A program made the translations under genes and the position numbers. From Alphaproteobacteria bacterium (lineage in GTDB: Bacteria; Pseudomonadota; Alphaproteobacteria; UBA6615), in contig JAQWSA010000104.1 in the NCBI GenBank assembly GCA_029243445.1, positions 1-5,761 on the forward strand: 5,761 bases of DNA, in the 5' to 3' direction. How positions within the stretch are numbered: position 1 is the stretch's first letter; the number at the start of each line of letters is the position of its first letter. Positions 1 to 5,761 of this stretch are shown here, one piece after another. The notes beneath the pieces are model-generated. The model searched no databases. It saw only the letters and a program-made list of their open reading frames with translations, and was not told where the DNA came from.

Positions 1-378
1 TGGCCAGTCGTTTATGTTCACTGGGAACTTGGGTTGCTAAAAGAGATTGGTTTTGGTTTAGATTTATTAACTTGTGCGGCAACTGGTGTAAAAACTAATT
101 TAACCTATGTTAGTCCAAAATCCGGACGAGCAGTTTCTCAAGATGCCGGATTAGAATACCATTCTAAGTTATTGTCATTACCTGCTTTTCTTCTTGATAG
201 TCATACTGATAATTCAAATATATTAATATCTGATATTAAAGACGGTTTGAGTCTAACCGGTTATTTTTTAACTCAGCATGTGTTTAATCAGCTTAACCGT
301 AAAGCACCGGCAGCAAGAGAACGTCTAATCTATTTTATAGATAATGGCCTTAAGACTAATTTGATATGTGACAAATAA
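1..378 (+). CDS. recO: DNA repair protein RecO, C-terminal part (5' end outside window)
   Basis: RecO is a recombination mediator of the RecF pathway. It binds DNA and, with RecR, helps load RecA onto SSB-coated single strands at gaps. The frame is open from base 1 and gives 125 residues ending in TAA at 376-378, roughly the second half of a protein usually about 240-250 residues long. The OB-fold N-terminus is therefore missing. Visible family marks are the YVHWELGLLKEIGFGLDL segment, the Cys in LTCAATG, the YVSPKSGRAVS motif, and a C-terminal helical region with KAPAARERL. This pattern matches alphaproteobacterial RecO. An internal TTG at 34 is not a plausible start, because family-like sequence continues upstream of it to the window edge. 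The next gene on the same strand, parC, starts 59 bases later, a pairing commonly seen in alphaproteobacteria. Assignment is by recalled family motifs. Confidence 0.9.
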   Translation, partial: WPVVYVHWELGLLKEIGFGLDLLTCAATGVKTNLTYVSPKSGRAVSQDAGLEYHSKLLSLPAFLLDSHTDNSNILISDIKDGLSLTGYFLTQHVFNQLNRKAPAARERLIYFIDNGLKTNLICDK

Positions 379-424
379 CTATAAATTGATTTAAAAGGTT
401 ATCTATCCACTATATATTGCGGTT

Positions 425-431
425 GGAGGGG
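425..431 (+). promoter_or_regulatory. Ribosome binding site of parC (GGAGGGG)
   Basis: A strong Shine-Dalgarno sequence, GGAGGGG, lies six bases before the ATG at 438. It decides the start: an in-frame TTG at 417 would place this element inside the coding region, and the ATG is followed directly by a normal ParC N-terminus. Confidence 0.8.
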
Positions 432-437
432 TTATAT

Positions 438-2663
438 ATGTCTAATAATAATATTTCTGGATCTATTCGCGAGGAACCTTTCAAGGATGCTCTCAGCGAA
501 AGATATCTTAGTTATGCAGTATCAACTATCATGTCTAGATCTCTTCCTGATGTGCGCGATGGGCTTAAGCCCGTTCATCGAAGATTATTATATGCAATGA
601 TGCAATTGAGATTAGATCCTGAGCAAGGCTATAAAAAGTGTGCTAGAGTCGTTGGCGATGTTATGGGTAAATTTCATCCACATGGTGACCAAGCCATATA
701 CGACGCTCTTGTTAGATTAGCTCAGCATTTTGCTGTAAGGTATCCATTAATTGATGGTCAGGGTAATTTTGGGAACATAGATGGTGATAATGCTGCTGCT
801 ATGCGTTATACTGAATCTCGATTAACTGAAATTGCTGTTGCTCTGTTAGATGGTATAGAAGATGATGCCGTTGATTTTCGAGACACCTATGATGGAGACG
901 GGACCGAACCTATAGTTCTTCCTGCAAATTTTCCAAATCTATTAGCTAATGGTGCTAGTGGAATTGCTGTTGGCATGGCGTCAAGTATTCCTCCTCATAA
1001 TTTAAGTGAGATATGCGATTCCCTTTTGTATCTTTTGAAGACACCGAAAGCATCGATAGAAAAACTAATTAGCTTTATGCCGGGACCTGATTTTCCTACT
1101 GGTGGTATCTTAATTGAAGATAGAGAAAGTATTATTGATACATATCAAACAGGGAGAGGAAATTTTCGTGTACGAGCTAAATGGGAAGTTGAAGACCTAG
1201 GCAGAGGACAGTATCAAATCATAGTAAGCGAGATTCCTTATCTAGTTCAAAAATCACGATTAACTGAGCGAATAGCAGATCTAATTAATAACCGTAAACT
1301 AGTTTTCTTAGGAGATGTTCGTGATGAGTCGGCAGAAGATATTCGTTTAGTATTAGAACCAAAAAATAGAAATGTGAATCCTGAAGTACTGATGGAAAGT
1401 CTGTTTCGTTTAACCGATCTAGAAACACGTTTTAATATGAATATGAACGTAATTGATTCTAATCAGACACCTCGAGTTATGTCTTTGAGAGAGGTGCTCC
1501 AAGCATATATTGATCACAGACTTGATGTGTTAGTTAGGCGAACTAATTTTAAATTAGCTAAAATTGTTGAACGTCTTAAAGTTCTTGAGGGTTACCTAAT
1601 TGTTTATCTTCATTTAGATGAGGTGATACTAATTATTCGTGAGGAGGATAATCCTAAATTAGAGATGAAAACACGTTGGAAATTAAATGATATTCAAGCT
1701 GATGCAATATTAAATATGCGTTTGCGTTCATTACGCCGACTTGAAGAAATAGCCATAAAAAAAGAAATTGAATCACTTAAACTAGAACAGAAACAACTAA
1801 AACTAATATTAAATGATCCTAAAACTAGGGTAGATTATCTGAGTTCAGAAATTACTGAAATAAAGAAAAAACACGGATATAAGTCAGTAAATGGTATTAG
1901 AAGAACATTAGTAAGTGTACCCCAAAATATAATTCATATTCCTCTAGAAGCAACAATTGAACGTGAGCAAGTAACGATTGTTTGTTCACAAAAGAATTGG
2001 ATACGGAGTATTAAAGGACATAATGTAGACCAGGAATCTTTGAAATATAAAGAAGGAGATTGTGGGCATCTTGTTATATATGCAGAAACTACTGATAAGT
2101 TACTAGTCTTTGCTTCTAATGGAAGGTTTTATACTATTGGAGTTGATAAACTGCCGGGTGGCCGAGGACACGGTGAACCACTTAGCTTAATGATTGATTT
2201 AGGCAATGATAACAATGTAATAGCTTTATTAGTTCATCGTAAAGATAAGAACCTATTTATTGCGTCAAGTGATGGTCGAGGATTTGTAGTTCCAGAAAAT
2301 GATATTATCGCGCAAACGCGATCGGGGAAACAAGTATTAAATGTAAGTGGTAAAGTAGAGGCGAAAATATGTATTGAATGTGAAGGTGATAGTATTGCTG
2401 TAATTGGTGATAATAGAAAGTTACTTATATTTTCTGCATCTGATTTGCCTGTAATGACCCGGGGTCGGGGTATCAAATTACAAAGTTACGCGAAAGGTGG
2501 CTTAAGTTCAGCGAAAATATTTACAATACAAAATGGTCTAACTGTCAGAACTGGGTCGAGAAAACGTAAATTTGAAAAAGAAGAAATAGTTAAATGGGAA
2601 GGTAAAAGAGCACAAGCTGGACGCTTGCCTCCAATTGGTTTTCCTAGAACAAATAAATTATAG
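438..2663 (+). CDS. parC: DNA topoisomerase IV subunit A (ParC)
   Basis: ParC is the DNA-cleaving subunit of topoisomerase IV. With ParE it forms an A2B2 enzyme that decatenates daughter chromosomes and relaxes supercoils in the cytoplasm. The product is 741 residues, close to the 752 of E. coli ParC. The breakage-reunion domain spans about residues 15-470: the winged-helix/CAP region holds HPHGD (80-84) and the catalytic pair Arg123-Tyr124 in AAMRYTE, and [10 protein letters not shown] (171-180) carries the conserved intercalating Ile. A long helical coil with the C-gate lies at about 350-480. The C-terminal beta-pinwheel runs from about 500 to 735, with Gly/Arg-rich blade motifs [11 protein letters not shown] (572-582) and [11 protein letters not shown] (674-684). 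No canonical GyrA box (QRRGGKG) is seen, which together with the recO neighbour favours ParC over GyrA. The residue at the usual quinolone-site Ser is Gln85, and the usual acidic position is Asp89. No frameshift or missing catalytic residue is seen. Confidence 0.96.
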   Translation: MSNNNISGSIREEPFKDALSERYLSYAVSTIMSRSLPDVRDGLKPVHRRLLYAMMQLRLDPEQGYKKCARVVGDVMGKFHPHGDQAIYDALVRLAQHFAVRYPLIDGQGNFGNIDGDNAAAMRYTESRLTEIAVALLDGIEDDAVDFRDTYDGDGTEPIVLPANFPNLLANGASGIAVGMASSIPPHNLSEICDSLLYLLKTPKASIEKLISFMPGPDFPTGGILIEDRESIIDTYQTGRGNFRVRAKWEVEDLGRGQYQIIVSEIPYLVQKSRLTERIADLINNRKLVFLGDVRDESAEDIRLVLEPKNRNVNPEVLMESLFRLTDLETRFNMNMNVIDSNQTPRVMSLREVLQAYIDHRLDVLVRRTNFKLAKIVERLKVLEGYLIVYLHLDEVILIIREEDNPKLEMKTRWKLNDIQADAILNMRLRSLRRLEEIAIKKEIESLKLEQKQLKLILNDPKTRVDYLSSEITEIKKKHGYKSVNGIRRTLVSVPQNIIHIPLEATIEREQVTIVCSQKNWIRSIKGHNVDQESLKYKEGDCGHLVIYAETTDKLLVFASNGRFYTIGVDKLPGGRGHGEPLSLMIDLGNDNNVIALLVHRKDKNLFIASSDGRGFVVPENDIIAQTRSGKQVLNVSGKVEAKICIECEGDSIAVIGDNRKLLIFSASDLPVMTRGRGIKLQSYAKGGLSSAKIFTIQNGLTVRTGSRKRKFEKEEIVKWEGKRAQAGRLPPIGFPRTNKL

Positions 2664-2680
2664 AATATATATACAAACTA

Positions 2681-2716
2681 TCTATCTAATAATTATTATC
2701 TAAATTATTAGATAGA
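2681..2716 (+). terminator. Perfect AT-rich inverted repeat between parC and bioY (possible terminator or leader hairpin)
   Basis: Arms TCTATCTAATAATT (2681-2694) and AATTATTAGATAGA (2703-2716) are exact reverse complements, giving a 14-bp stem around the 8-base loop ATTATCTA. The stem starts 17 bases after the parC stop and ends 11 bases before the bioY ribosome binding site. It is followed by GTTTTAGATTT, only a weak U-tract, and the stem has few G-C pairs, so termination efficiency is uncertain. It could end the parC transcript, sit in the bioY 5' leader, or be a dyad protein-binding site. The repeat is directly seen; its function is inferred. Confidence 0.5.
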
Positions 2717-2727
2717 GTTTTAGATTT

Positions 2728-2734
2728 AAAAGGA
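2728..2734 (+). promoter_or_regulatory. Ribosome binding site of bioY (AAAAGGA)
   Basis: AAAAGGA with core AGGA ends eight bases before the ATG at 2743, and it supports that ATG as the start of bioY. The bases around it are A-rich, typical of an AT-rich genome. Confidence 0.65.
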
Positions 2735-2742
2735 CTTAAAAA

Positions 2743-3375
2743 ATGCCTAGAATTGCGGAAATTCAACCAACTTTACTTTCTGTCGTGTGGCCAGAAAATA
2801 ATATTTCTATACCCCATCGTCTTCTACGTACCCTACTATTAGCGGTACTAGGAAGTTTGTTTGTGGCGCTATTAGCGCAAGTTCAGGTACCTCTTTGGCC
2901 TGTACCTATAACCGGACAAACTTTTGGTGTCTTAGTTATCGGAATGGTATTCGGTTTACGTTTGGGTGCCCTAACTCTTTTATTGTACTTGTTAGAGGGA
3001 CATCTTGGGTTACCGGTTTTTGCTGGAGGAAAATCAGGTTTAGTTGGGCCTACTAGTGGCTATTTAGTTGGATTTGTATTTGCGGCAGCTATAACCGGAT
3101 ATCTTGCGGAAAAAAAATGGGACAGGAACGTTCTATTTACTGGGTTAGCAATGTTACTAGGTAATCTAGCTATATATATTCCTGGGTTAATATGGTTAAC
3201 AATGTTCTTCGATGGACCAGGTAGCCAATATATGTCTGCTATTGGCGCTAGTTCAGCTATTAGCGCTGCACTTGAAAAGGGTCTATTGCCATTTATAATC
3301 GGAGATATTCTCAAGTTAGCTCTGGCAGCTATTATTTTCCCTTATGTTTGGCGTTTGTTAGGTAGGTTTAAATAA
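2743..3375 (+). CDS. bioY: Biotin transporter BioY (ECF S component)
   Basis: BioY is the substrate-binding membrane protein of the ECF-type biotin importer. It captures external biotin in the inner membrane and normally works with an ATPase (BioM/EcfA) and a coupling protein (BioN/EcfT). The product is 210 residues, slightly longer than the usual 180-200 because of a polar N-terminal stretch of about 25 residues before the first membrane helix. Six hydrophobic segments can be picked out. Family motifs are VPLWPVPITGQT (49-60), the YLLEGHLGLPVFAGG region with Glu85 (82-96), GPTSGYLVGF (102-111), and GDILK near the C-terminus with Asp188 and Lys191. No bioM or bioN lies beside it: parC is upstream and the convergent TRAP gene is downstream. 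BioY proteins encoded without linked partners are known in alphaproteobacteria and may act alone or borrow an ATPase module encoded elsewhere. Regulation by biotin is plausible but not demonstrated here. Confidence 0.93.
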   Translation: MPRIAEIQPTLLSVVWPENNISIPHRLLRTLLLAVLGSLFVALLAQVQVPLWPVPITGQTFGVLVIGMVFGLRLGALTLLLYLLEGHLGLPVFAGGKSGLVGPTSGYLVGFVFAAAITGYLAEKKWDRNVLFTGLAMLLGNLAIYIPGLIWLTMFFDGPGSQYMSAIGASSAISAALEKGLLPFIIGDILKLALAAIIFPYVWRLLGRFK

Positions 3376-3381
3376 TTTACT

Positions 3382-3396
3382 AAGTCCATTAGACTT
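3382..3396. terminator. Short hairpin in the convergent bioY / TRAP gap (weak terminator candidate)
   Basis: AAGTC (3382-3386) and GACTT (3392-3396) form a five-base stem around the loop CATTA, in the 35-base gap between the bioY stop and the end of the minus-strand gene. A bidirectional terminator would be useful here because the two genes converge. The stem is short, however, and no clean T-tract follows on either strand. Confidence 0.2.
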
Positions 3397-3410
3397 TAGA
3401 CTCTATGTAT

Positions 3411-4397
3411 TTAAAAATTTAGTGAAATATCGCGATGTGTTGAGCGACAAATTGCTATGCTGTTAGCTACGACTGATGGCAAACGATCTTGTAATCTCAA
3501 TCCTATAGAGTTTTTAATTGCTTTATTATATAAGTTCAAATCATCATATAGTTCTAAAGAAGCTTTTGATCGCCATTTTAGTTCACTTAAGTATAGATTA
3601 ACTGCTTCATCTATATACTTAATTGATTTTTGCCGACTTTTATTATTTGCTTTTAGAACCCTGGAAGCTTTTGTTAGCAATCTACTTATTGAGTTTGTAT
3701 CCGGAGCTGATTTAGTAAGTTTTATTCGAGTAGTTTTAATAGTTGCTTTAATTTCTTTTACTGAACCATTTCTTACTAAGTTACGAATATGAATCATATC
3801 ATCACGAACCTGACCTAATGACTCACCAGACCTTGCTAGTAAAAGATATTTTTTAACGGGTTCATATGCCTTATCTACATTCTGTCTATATATTCTTCTG
3901 GCTTGCTTTTCATGATTTAAATGACTTACGAATTCGTCTCTAATTACCTTCCAATTTTTAGGTATTTTTGCTTTTTCTTCCTCCTTTCTTAATTTTAATT
4001 CTTGGATTATTTCTTTAAATTCTTTTATTCTAGATAGAGAAGGTAAATCTTCTCGTTTAAACCTACGAATCTCATCATTGAGCTTTTCTATCTCTTTATC
4101 TATGCTTCTTATTATTTTTTCTTGTTTGCGAGCTAATTTATGTATTGGTCTGTATTCGGGAGTTGCATTTGTAACATGTTCTTGCGCGATAAATATATTT
4201 TCAAATAAGCTGAATGTGTTTTCAGCATACAAAAAGCTTTTATTAAGTTCGTTTCGTCGTTTCTCAGGTAAGTAACTAATATCTATAGTTTTAGCGGTTT
4301 GTATTTCAGATTTTAGAAAAATACTATTTTCTTGATACCATTCATATAAATACTCTTCCATACATATTTGTAGTCTTCTGTTTTTGGGAGGAGGAGC
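3411..4397 (-). other. Unrecognised soluble C-terminal extension of the TRAP permease, with predicted coiled coil
   Basis: This covers about 328 residues (455-782 of the readable protein) after the DctM membrane domain. It has no hydrophobic segment long enough to cross a membrane. Residues about 535-600 (bases 3960-4157) are very rich in Lys, Glu, Arg, Ile and Leu, with heptad-like spacing such as IDKEIEKLNDEIRRFK and IKEFKEIIQELKLRKEEE, so a coiled coil is likely. Further helical stretches surround it, for example RDEFVSHLNHEKQARRIYRQ (607-626). I recognise no catalytic motif or named domain. It could be a separate downstream gene only if translation restarted at Met467 (4359-4361), but no convincing ribosome binding site precedes that codon and there is no stop between the two parts. 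Confidence 0.6.
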
Positions 4398-5761
4398 TGT
4401 ATCAGAGTTTAAAAAGGCTTGGTTTGGTAAAAAGTTAACTAAGCTTGGAAATATACCCACAATACCTAAACCCACTAACTGGAGGAGTATGAATGCAACA
4501 ACACCTCTATATATATCGGTTGTTTTTACTTCAATTGAGGCAACACCTCTTAAGTAGAAGAGTGCAAAGCCAAAGGGAGGAGTTAGGAAAGAGGTTTGCA
4601 TGTTTACCCCAATCATTACTCCTAACCAAACTGCCGTAATATTAGCTGCAGGGTCAGATAGAAGAATAGGGGCGACGATAGGAACAACCACCACAGCTAT
4701 TTCAATAAAATCTAAAAAGAAACCAAGAAAAAATATAACTGCCATTACAACAATGAATTGAGCCCAGAAACCTCCGGGTAAGCTGGTAAGGAATTCTTTA
4801 ACTAATTCCTCGCCTCCAAAACTACGAAATGCGGCCGTTAACATCGCTGCACCGAGGAGTATTATAAAAACCATTGATGTTGTTTTTGCGGTTTCTATCA
4901 TTACTCCCAAGAGGGTGTCATTAATTTTTATAGTACGCCATATGCTCCAGGCCACGGAAATAAGTAGCCCACTAACAGCTAGTATTGCCAATGATACGCC
5001 TATCAAATCTCTACGATTGCTAATATTTTTAATATTAAGATCAAATTGGTCTAGCAAAATCAAGATAGCAGCAATTGACAATAGAGCAATTATTGCAGGC
5101 GTGAATGCCCTTCGTTTGCCTTCCATCAAACGATATCCAGCCATTATCATTGCCCCAATAGCACCAATAGCGCCAGCCTGGTTTACTGTAGCAACTCCCA
5201 TAATTATTGAACCAAGAACTGCTAAAATCAATGTAAGAGGCGGAACTAAGGCCAGTACTACTTTGATACCAAAACGTATATTAAATTTCTCATTTGACGG
5301 TATAGGTGGGGCCATTTTGGGCCGTATTAATGCCGTAATGAGTATGTAAATAACGTAAAGGCCTACAAGCACAATTCCTGGTAAAAGAGCTCCTAAAAAC
5401 ATATCTCCAGCACTTGTCGAAGTTATTCCAAACTCATTAGGTAGTAGGGTATTCCCAGTAGCATTTTTATACTCTATCCATCTTAGGGTAGCAGCTTGAT
5501 CTGTTGCATTGGATAGTTGGTCGGCGAGTATAATTAATACAATAGAGGGGGGGATAATTTGCCCAAGTGTACCAGCTGCTGCAATAGTACCAGATGCCAA
5601 AGACTTTGAGTAATTGTTTCGTAGCATTGCCGGTAATGAAATTAAGCCCATAGCTACTACTGTAGCGCCAAGAATTCCTGTGGTTGCCGCGAGTAAAGCT
5701 CCAACTAATACTACTGATATACCAAGTCCGCCAGGCACTGGACCAAATAATTGTGCCATTG
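3411..5761 (-). CDS. TRAP transporter large permease (DctM-like, FcbT3-type) with long C-terminal coiled-coil extension; N-terminus outside window
   Basis: This is the large membrane subunit of a tripartite ATP-independent periplasmic transporter, which uses an ion gradient to import a solute delivered by a periplasmic binding protein, together with a small permease. The readable part is 782 residues from Met at 5757-5759. That Met falls inside the usual ARLFGPVPGGLGISVVLVGALLA region, so it is internal, and roughly the first hundred residues lie beyond the right edge. DctM signatures are GTLGQIIPPSIVLI (63-76), ATVNQAGAIGAIGA (190-203), TTSMVFIILLGAAML (293-307), FFLDFIEIAVVVVPIVAPIL (347-366) and TSFLTPPFGFALFYLRGVA (389-407). 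These resemble the mannitol/chloroaromatic-type large permeases. The membrane domain ends near residue 445. A linker with APPP (455-458) then leads into a soluble, Lys/Glu-rich helical tail to residue 782. The substrate cannot be deduced. The frame is intact to the stop at 3411-3413, and the partner genes are probably just outside the window. Confidence 0.9.
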   Translation of the reverse strand, partial: MAQLFGPVPGGLGISVVLVGALLAATTGILGATVVAMGLISLPAMLRNNYSKSLASGTIAAAGTLGQIIPPSIVLIILADQLSNATDQAATLRWIEYKNATGNTLLPNEFGITSTSAGDMFLGALLPGIVLVGLYVIYILITALIRPKMAPPIPSNEKFNIRFGIKVVLALVPPLTLILAVLGSIIMGVATVNQAGAIGAIGAMIMAGYRLMEGKRRAFTPAIIALLSIAAILILLDQFDLNIKNISNRRDLIGVSLAILAVSGLLISVAWSIWRTIKINDTLLGVMIETAKTTSMVFIILLGAAMLTAAFRSFGGEELVKEFLTSLPGGFWAQFIVVMAVIFFLGFFLDFIEIAVVVVPIVAPILLSDPAANITAVWLGVMIGVNMQTSFLTPPFGFALFYLRGVASIEVKTTDIYRGVVAFILLQLVGLGIVGIFPSLVNFLPNQAFLNSDTAPPPKNRRLQICMEEYLYEWYQENSIFLKSEIQTAKTIDISYLPEKRRNELNKSFLYAENTFSLFENIFIAQEHVTNATPEYRPIHKLARKQEKIIRSIDKEIEKLNDEIRRFKREDLPSLSRIKEFKEIIQELKLRKEEEKAKIPKNWKVIRDEFVSHLNHEKQARRIYRQNVDKAYEPVKKYLLLARSGESLGQVRDDMIHIRNLVRNGSVKEIKATIKTTRIKLTKSAPDTNSISRLLTKASRVLKANNKSRQKSIKYIDEAVNLYLSELKWRSKASLELYDDLNLYNKAIKNSIGLRLQDRLPSVVANSIAICRSTHRDISLNF
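4920..5126 (-). other. Extra hydrophobic pair inserted within the DctM membrane domain
   Basis: Residues about 212-280 of the readable protein lie between the conserved ATVNQAGAIGAIGA segment and the segment holding ETAKTTSMVF. In compact DctM proteins these two are separated by only a short loop. Here the spacer contains two hydrophobic stretches, AIIALLSIAAILILLDQF (222-239) and LIGVSLAILAVSGLLISVAW (252-271), joined by a polar loop with NISNRRD. They look like two additional transmembrane helices. An insertion here may be normal for this larger permease subclass; I infer it from recalled family layout. Confidence 0.5.

Noticed and set aside
386..418. Possible parC promoter: TTGATT (386-391) with TATATT (413-418) or TATATA (411-416)
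   Set aside because: The spacings of 21 or 19 bases are poor, and such AT-rich hexamers are expected by chance in this DNA.
417..437. Upstream in-frame TTG as an alternative start of parC, adding seven residues
   Set aside because: The strong GGAGGGG at 425-431 is ideally placed for the ATG at 438 and would lie inside the longer reading; the ATG also gives a typical ParC N-terminus.
2234..2476. Minus-strand open frame of 80 codons within parC
   Set aside because: It lies wholly inside the conserved ParC C-terminal domain, has no family-like sequence and is best explained as an antisense shadow.
3060..3314. Minus-strand open frame of 84 codons within bioY
   Set aside because: It is antisense to conserved BioY helices; no recognisable protein features.
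3457..3792. Plus-strand open frame of 111 codons opposite the TRAP permease tail
   Set aside because: I considered it because the tail on the other strand is unrecognised. The minus-strand frame is continuous with a clear DctM domain and has a credible charged helical composition, whereas this frame looks like an antisense product.
4078..4275. Plus-strand open frame of 65 codons opposite the coiled-coil region
   Set aside because: Short, no ribosome binding site seen, antisense to the continuous minus-strand gene.
4359..4361. Met467 as the start of a separate gene for the soluble tail
   Set aside because: No Shine-Dalgarno-like sequence at suitable spacing and no stop codon separates it from the permease, so a single fused product is simpler.
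4915..5349. Plus-strand open frame of 144 codons opposite the TRAP membrane domain
   Set aside because: It is hydrophobic only because it is complementary to membrane-helix codons; the minus strand carries conserved DctM motifs.

Overview
The window is AT-rich and reads as a chromosomal, housekeeping-type segment of an alphaproteobacterium. The evidence is the recO-parC gene pair, a ParC with the [12 protein letters not shown] form of the quinolone-site region, a BioY-type biotin transporter, and a large-permease TRAP subunit of the mannitol/chloroaromatic-like class. AT-rich alphaproteobacteria of this kind are common in marine plankton, but the genus cannot be fixed from sequence reading alone.

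Layout. Positions 1-378 (+) hold the 3' half of recO, cut by the left window edge. After a 59-base gap with a strong ribosome binding site comes a complete parC (438-2663, +), topoisomerase IV subunit A. A 79-base AT-rich spacer follows, carrying a perfect 14-bp inverted repeat. It leads to bioY (2743-3375, +), the biotin-binding S component of an ECF transporter, with no energizing genes beside it. A short gap separates bioY from a convergent minus-strand gene (3411 to the right edge). That gene encodes a TRAP transporter large permease (DctM-like) whose N-terminus lies beyond the window.

The genes belong to separate processes: recombinational repair, chromosome decatenation, vitamin uptake and solute uptake. 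The recO-parC adjacency looks conserved rather than functionally forced. The small permease and the periplasmic binding protein of the TRAP system would be expected upstream of the permease gene, outside the right edge.

The most unusual item is the TRAP permease. After a full DctM membrane domain it continues in frame through a proline linker into about 328 soluble, charged, helical residues, including a predicted coiled coil. It also carries an extra hydrophobic pair inside the membrane domain. No RNA gene, mobile element, CRISPR array or clearly novel multi-gene system was seen.
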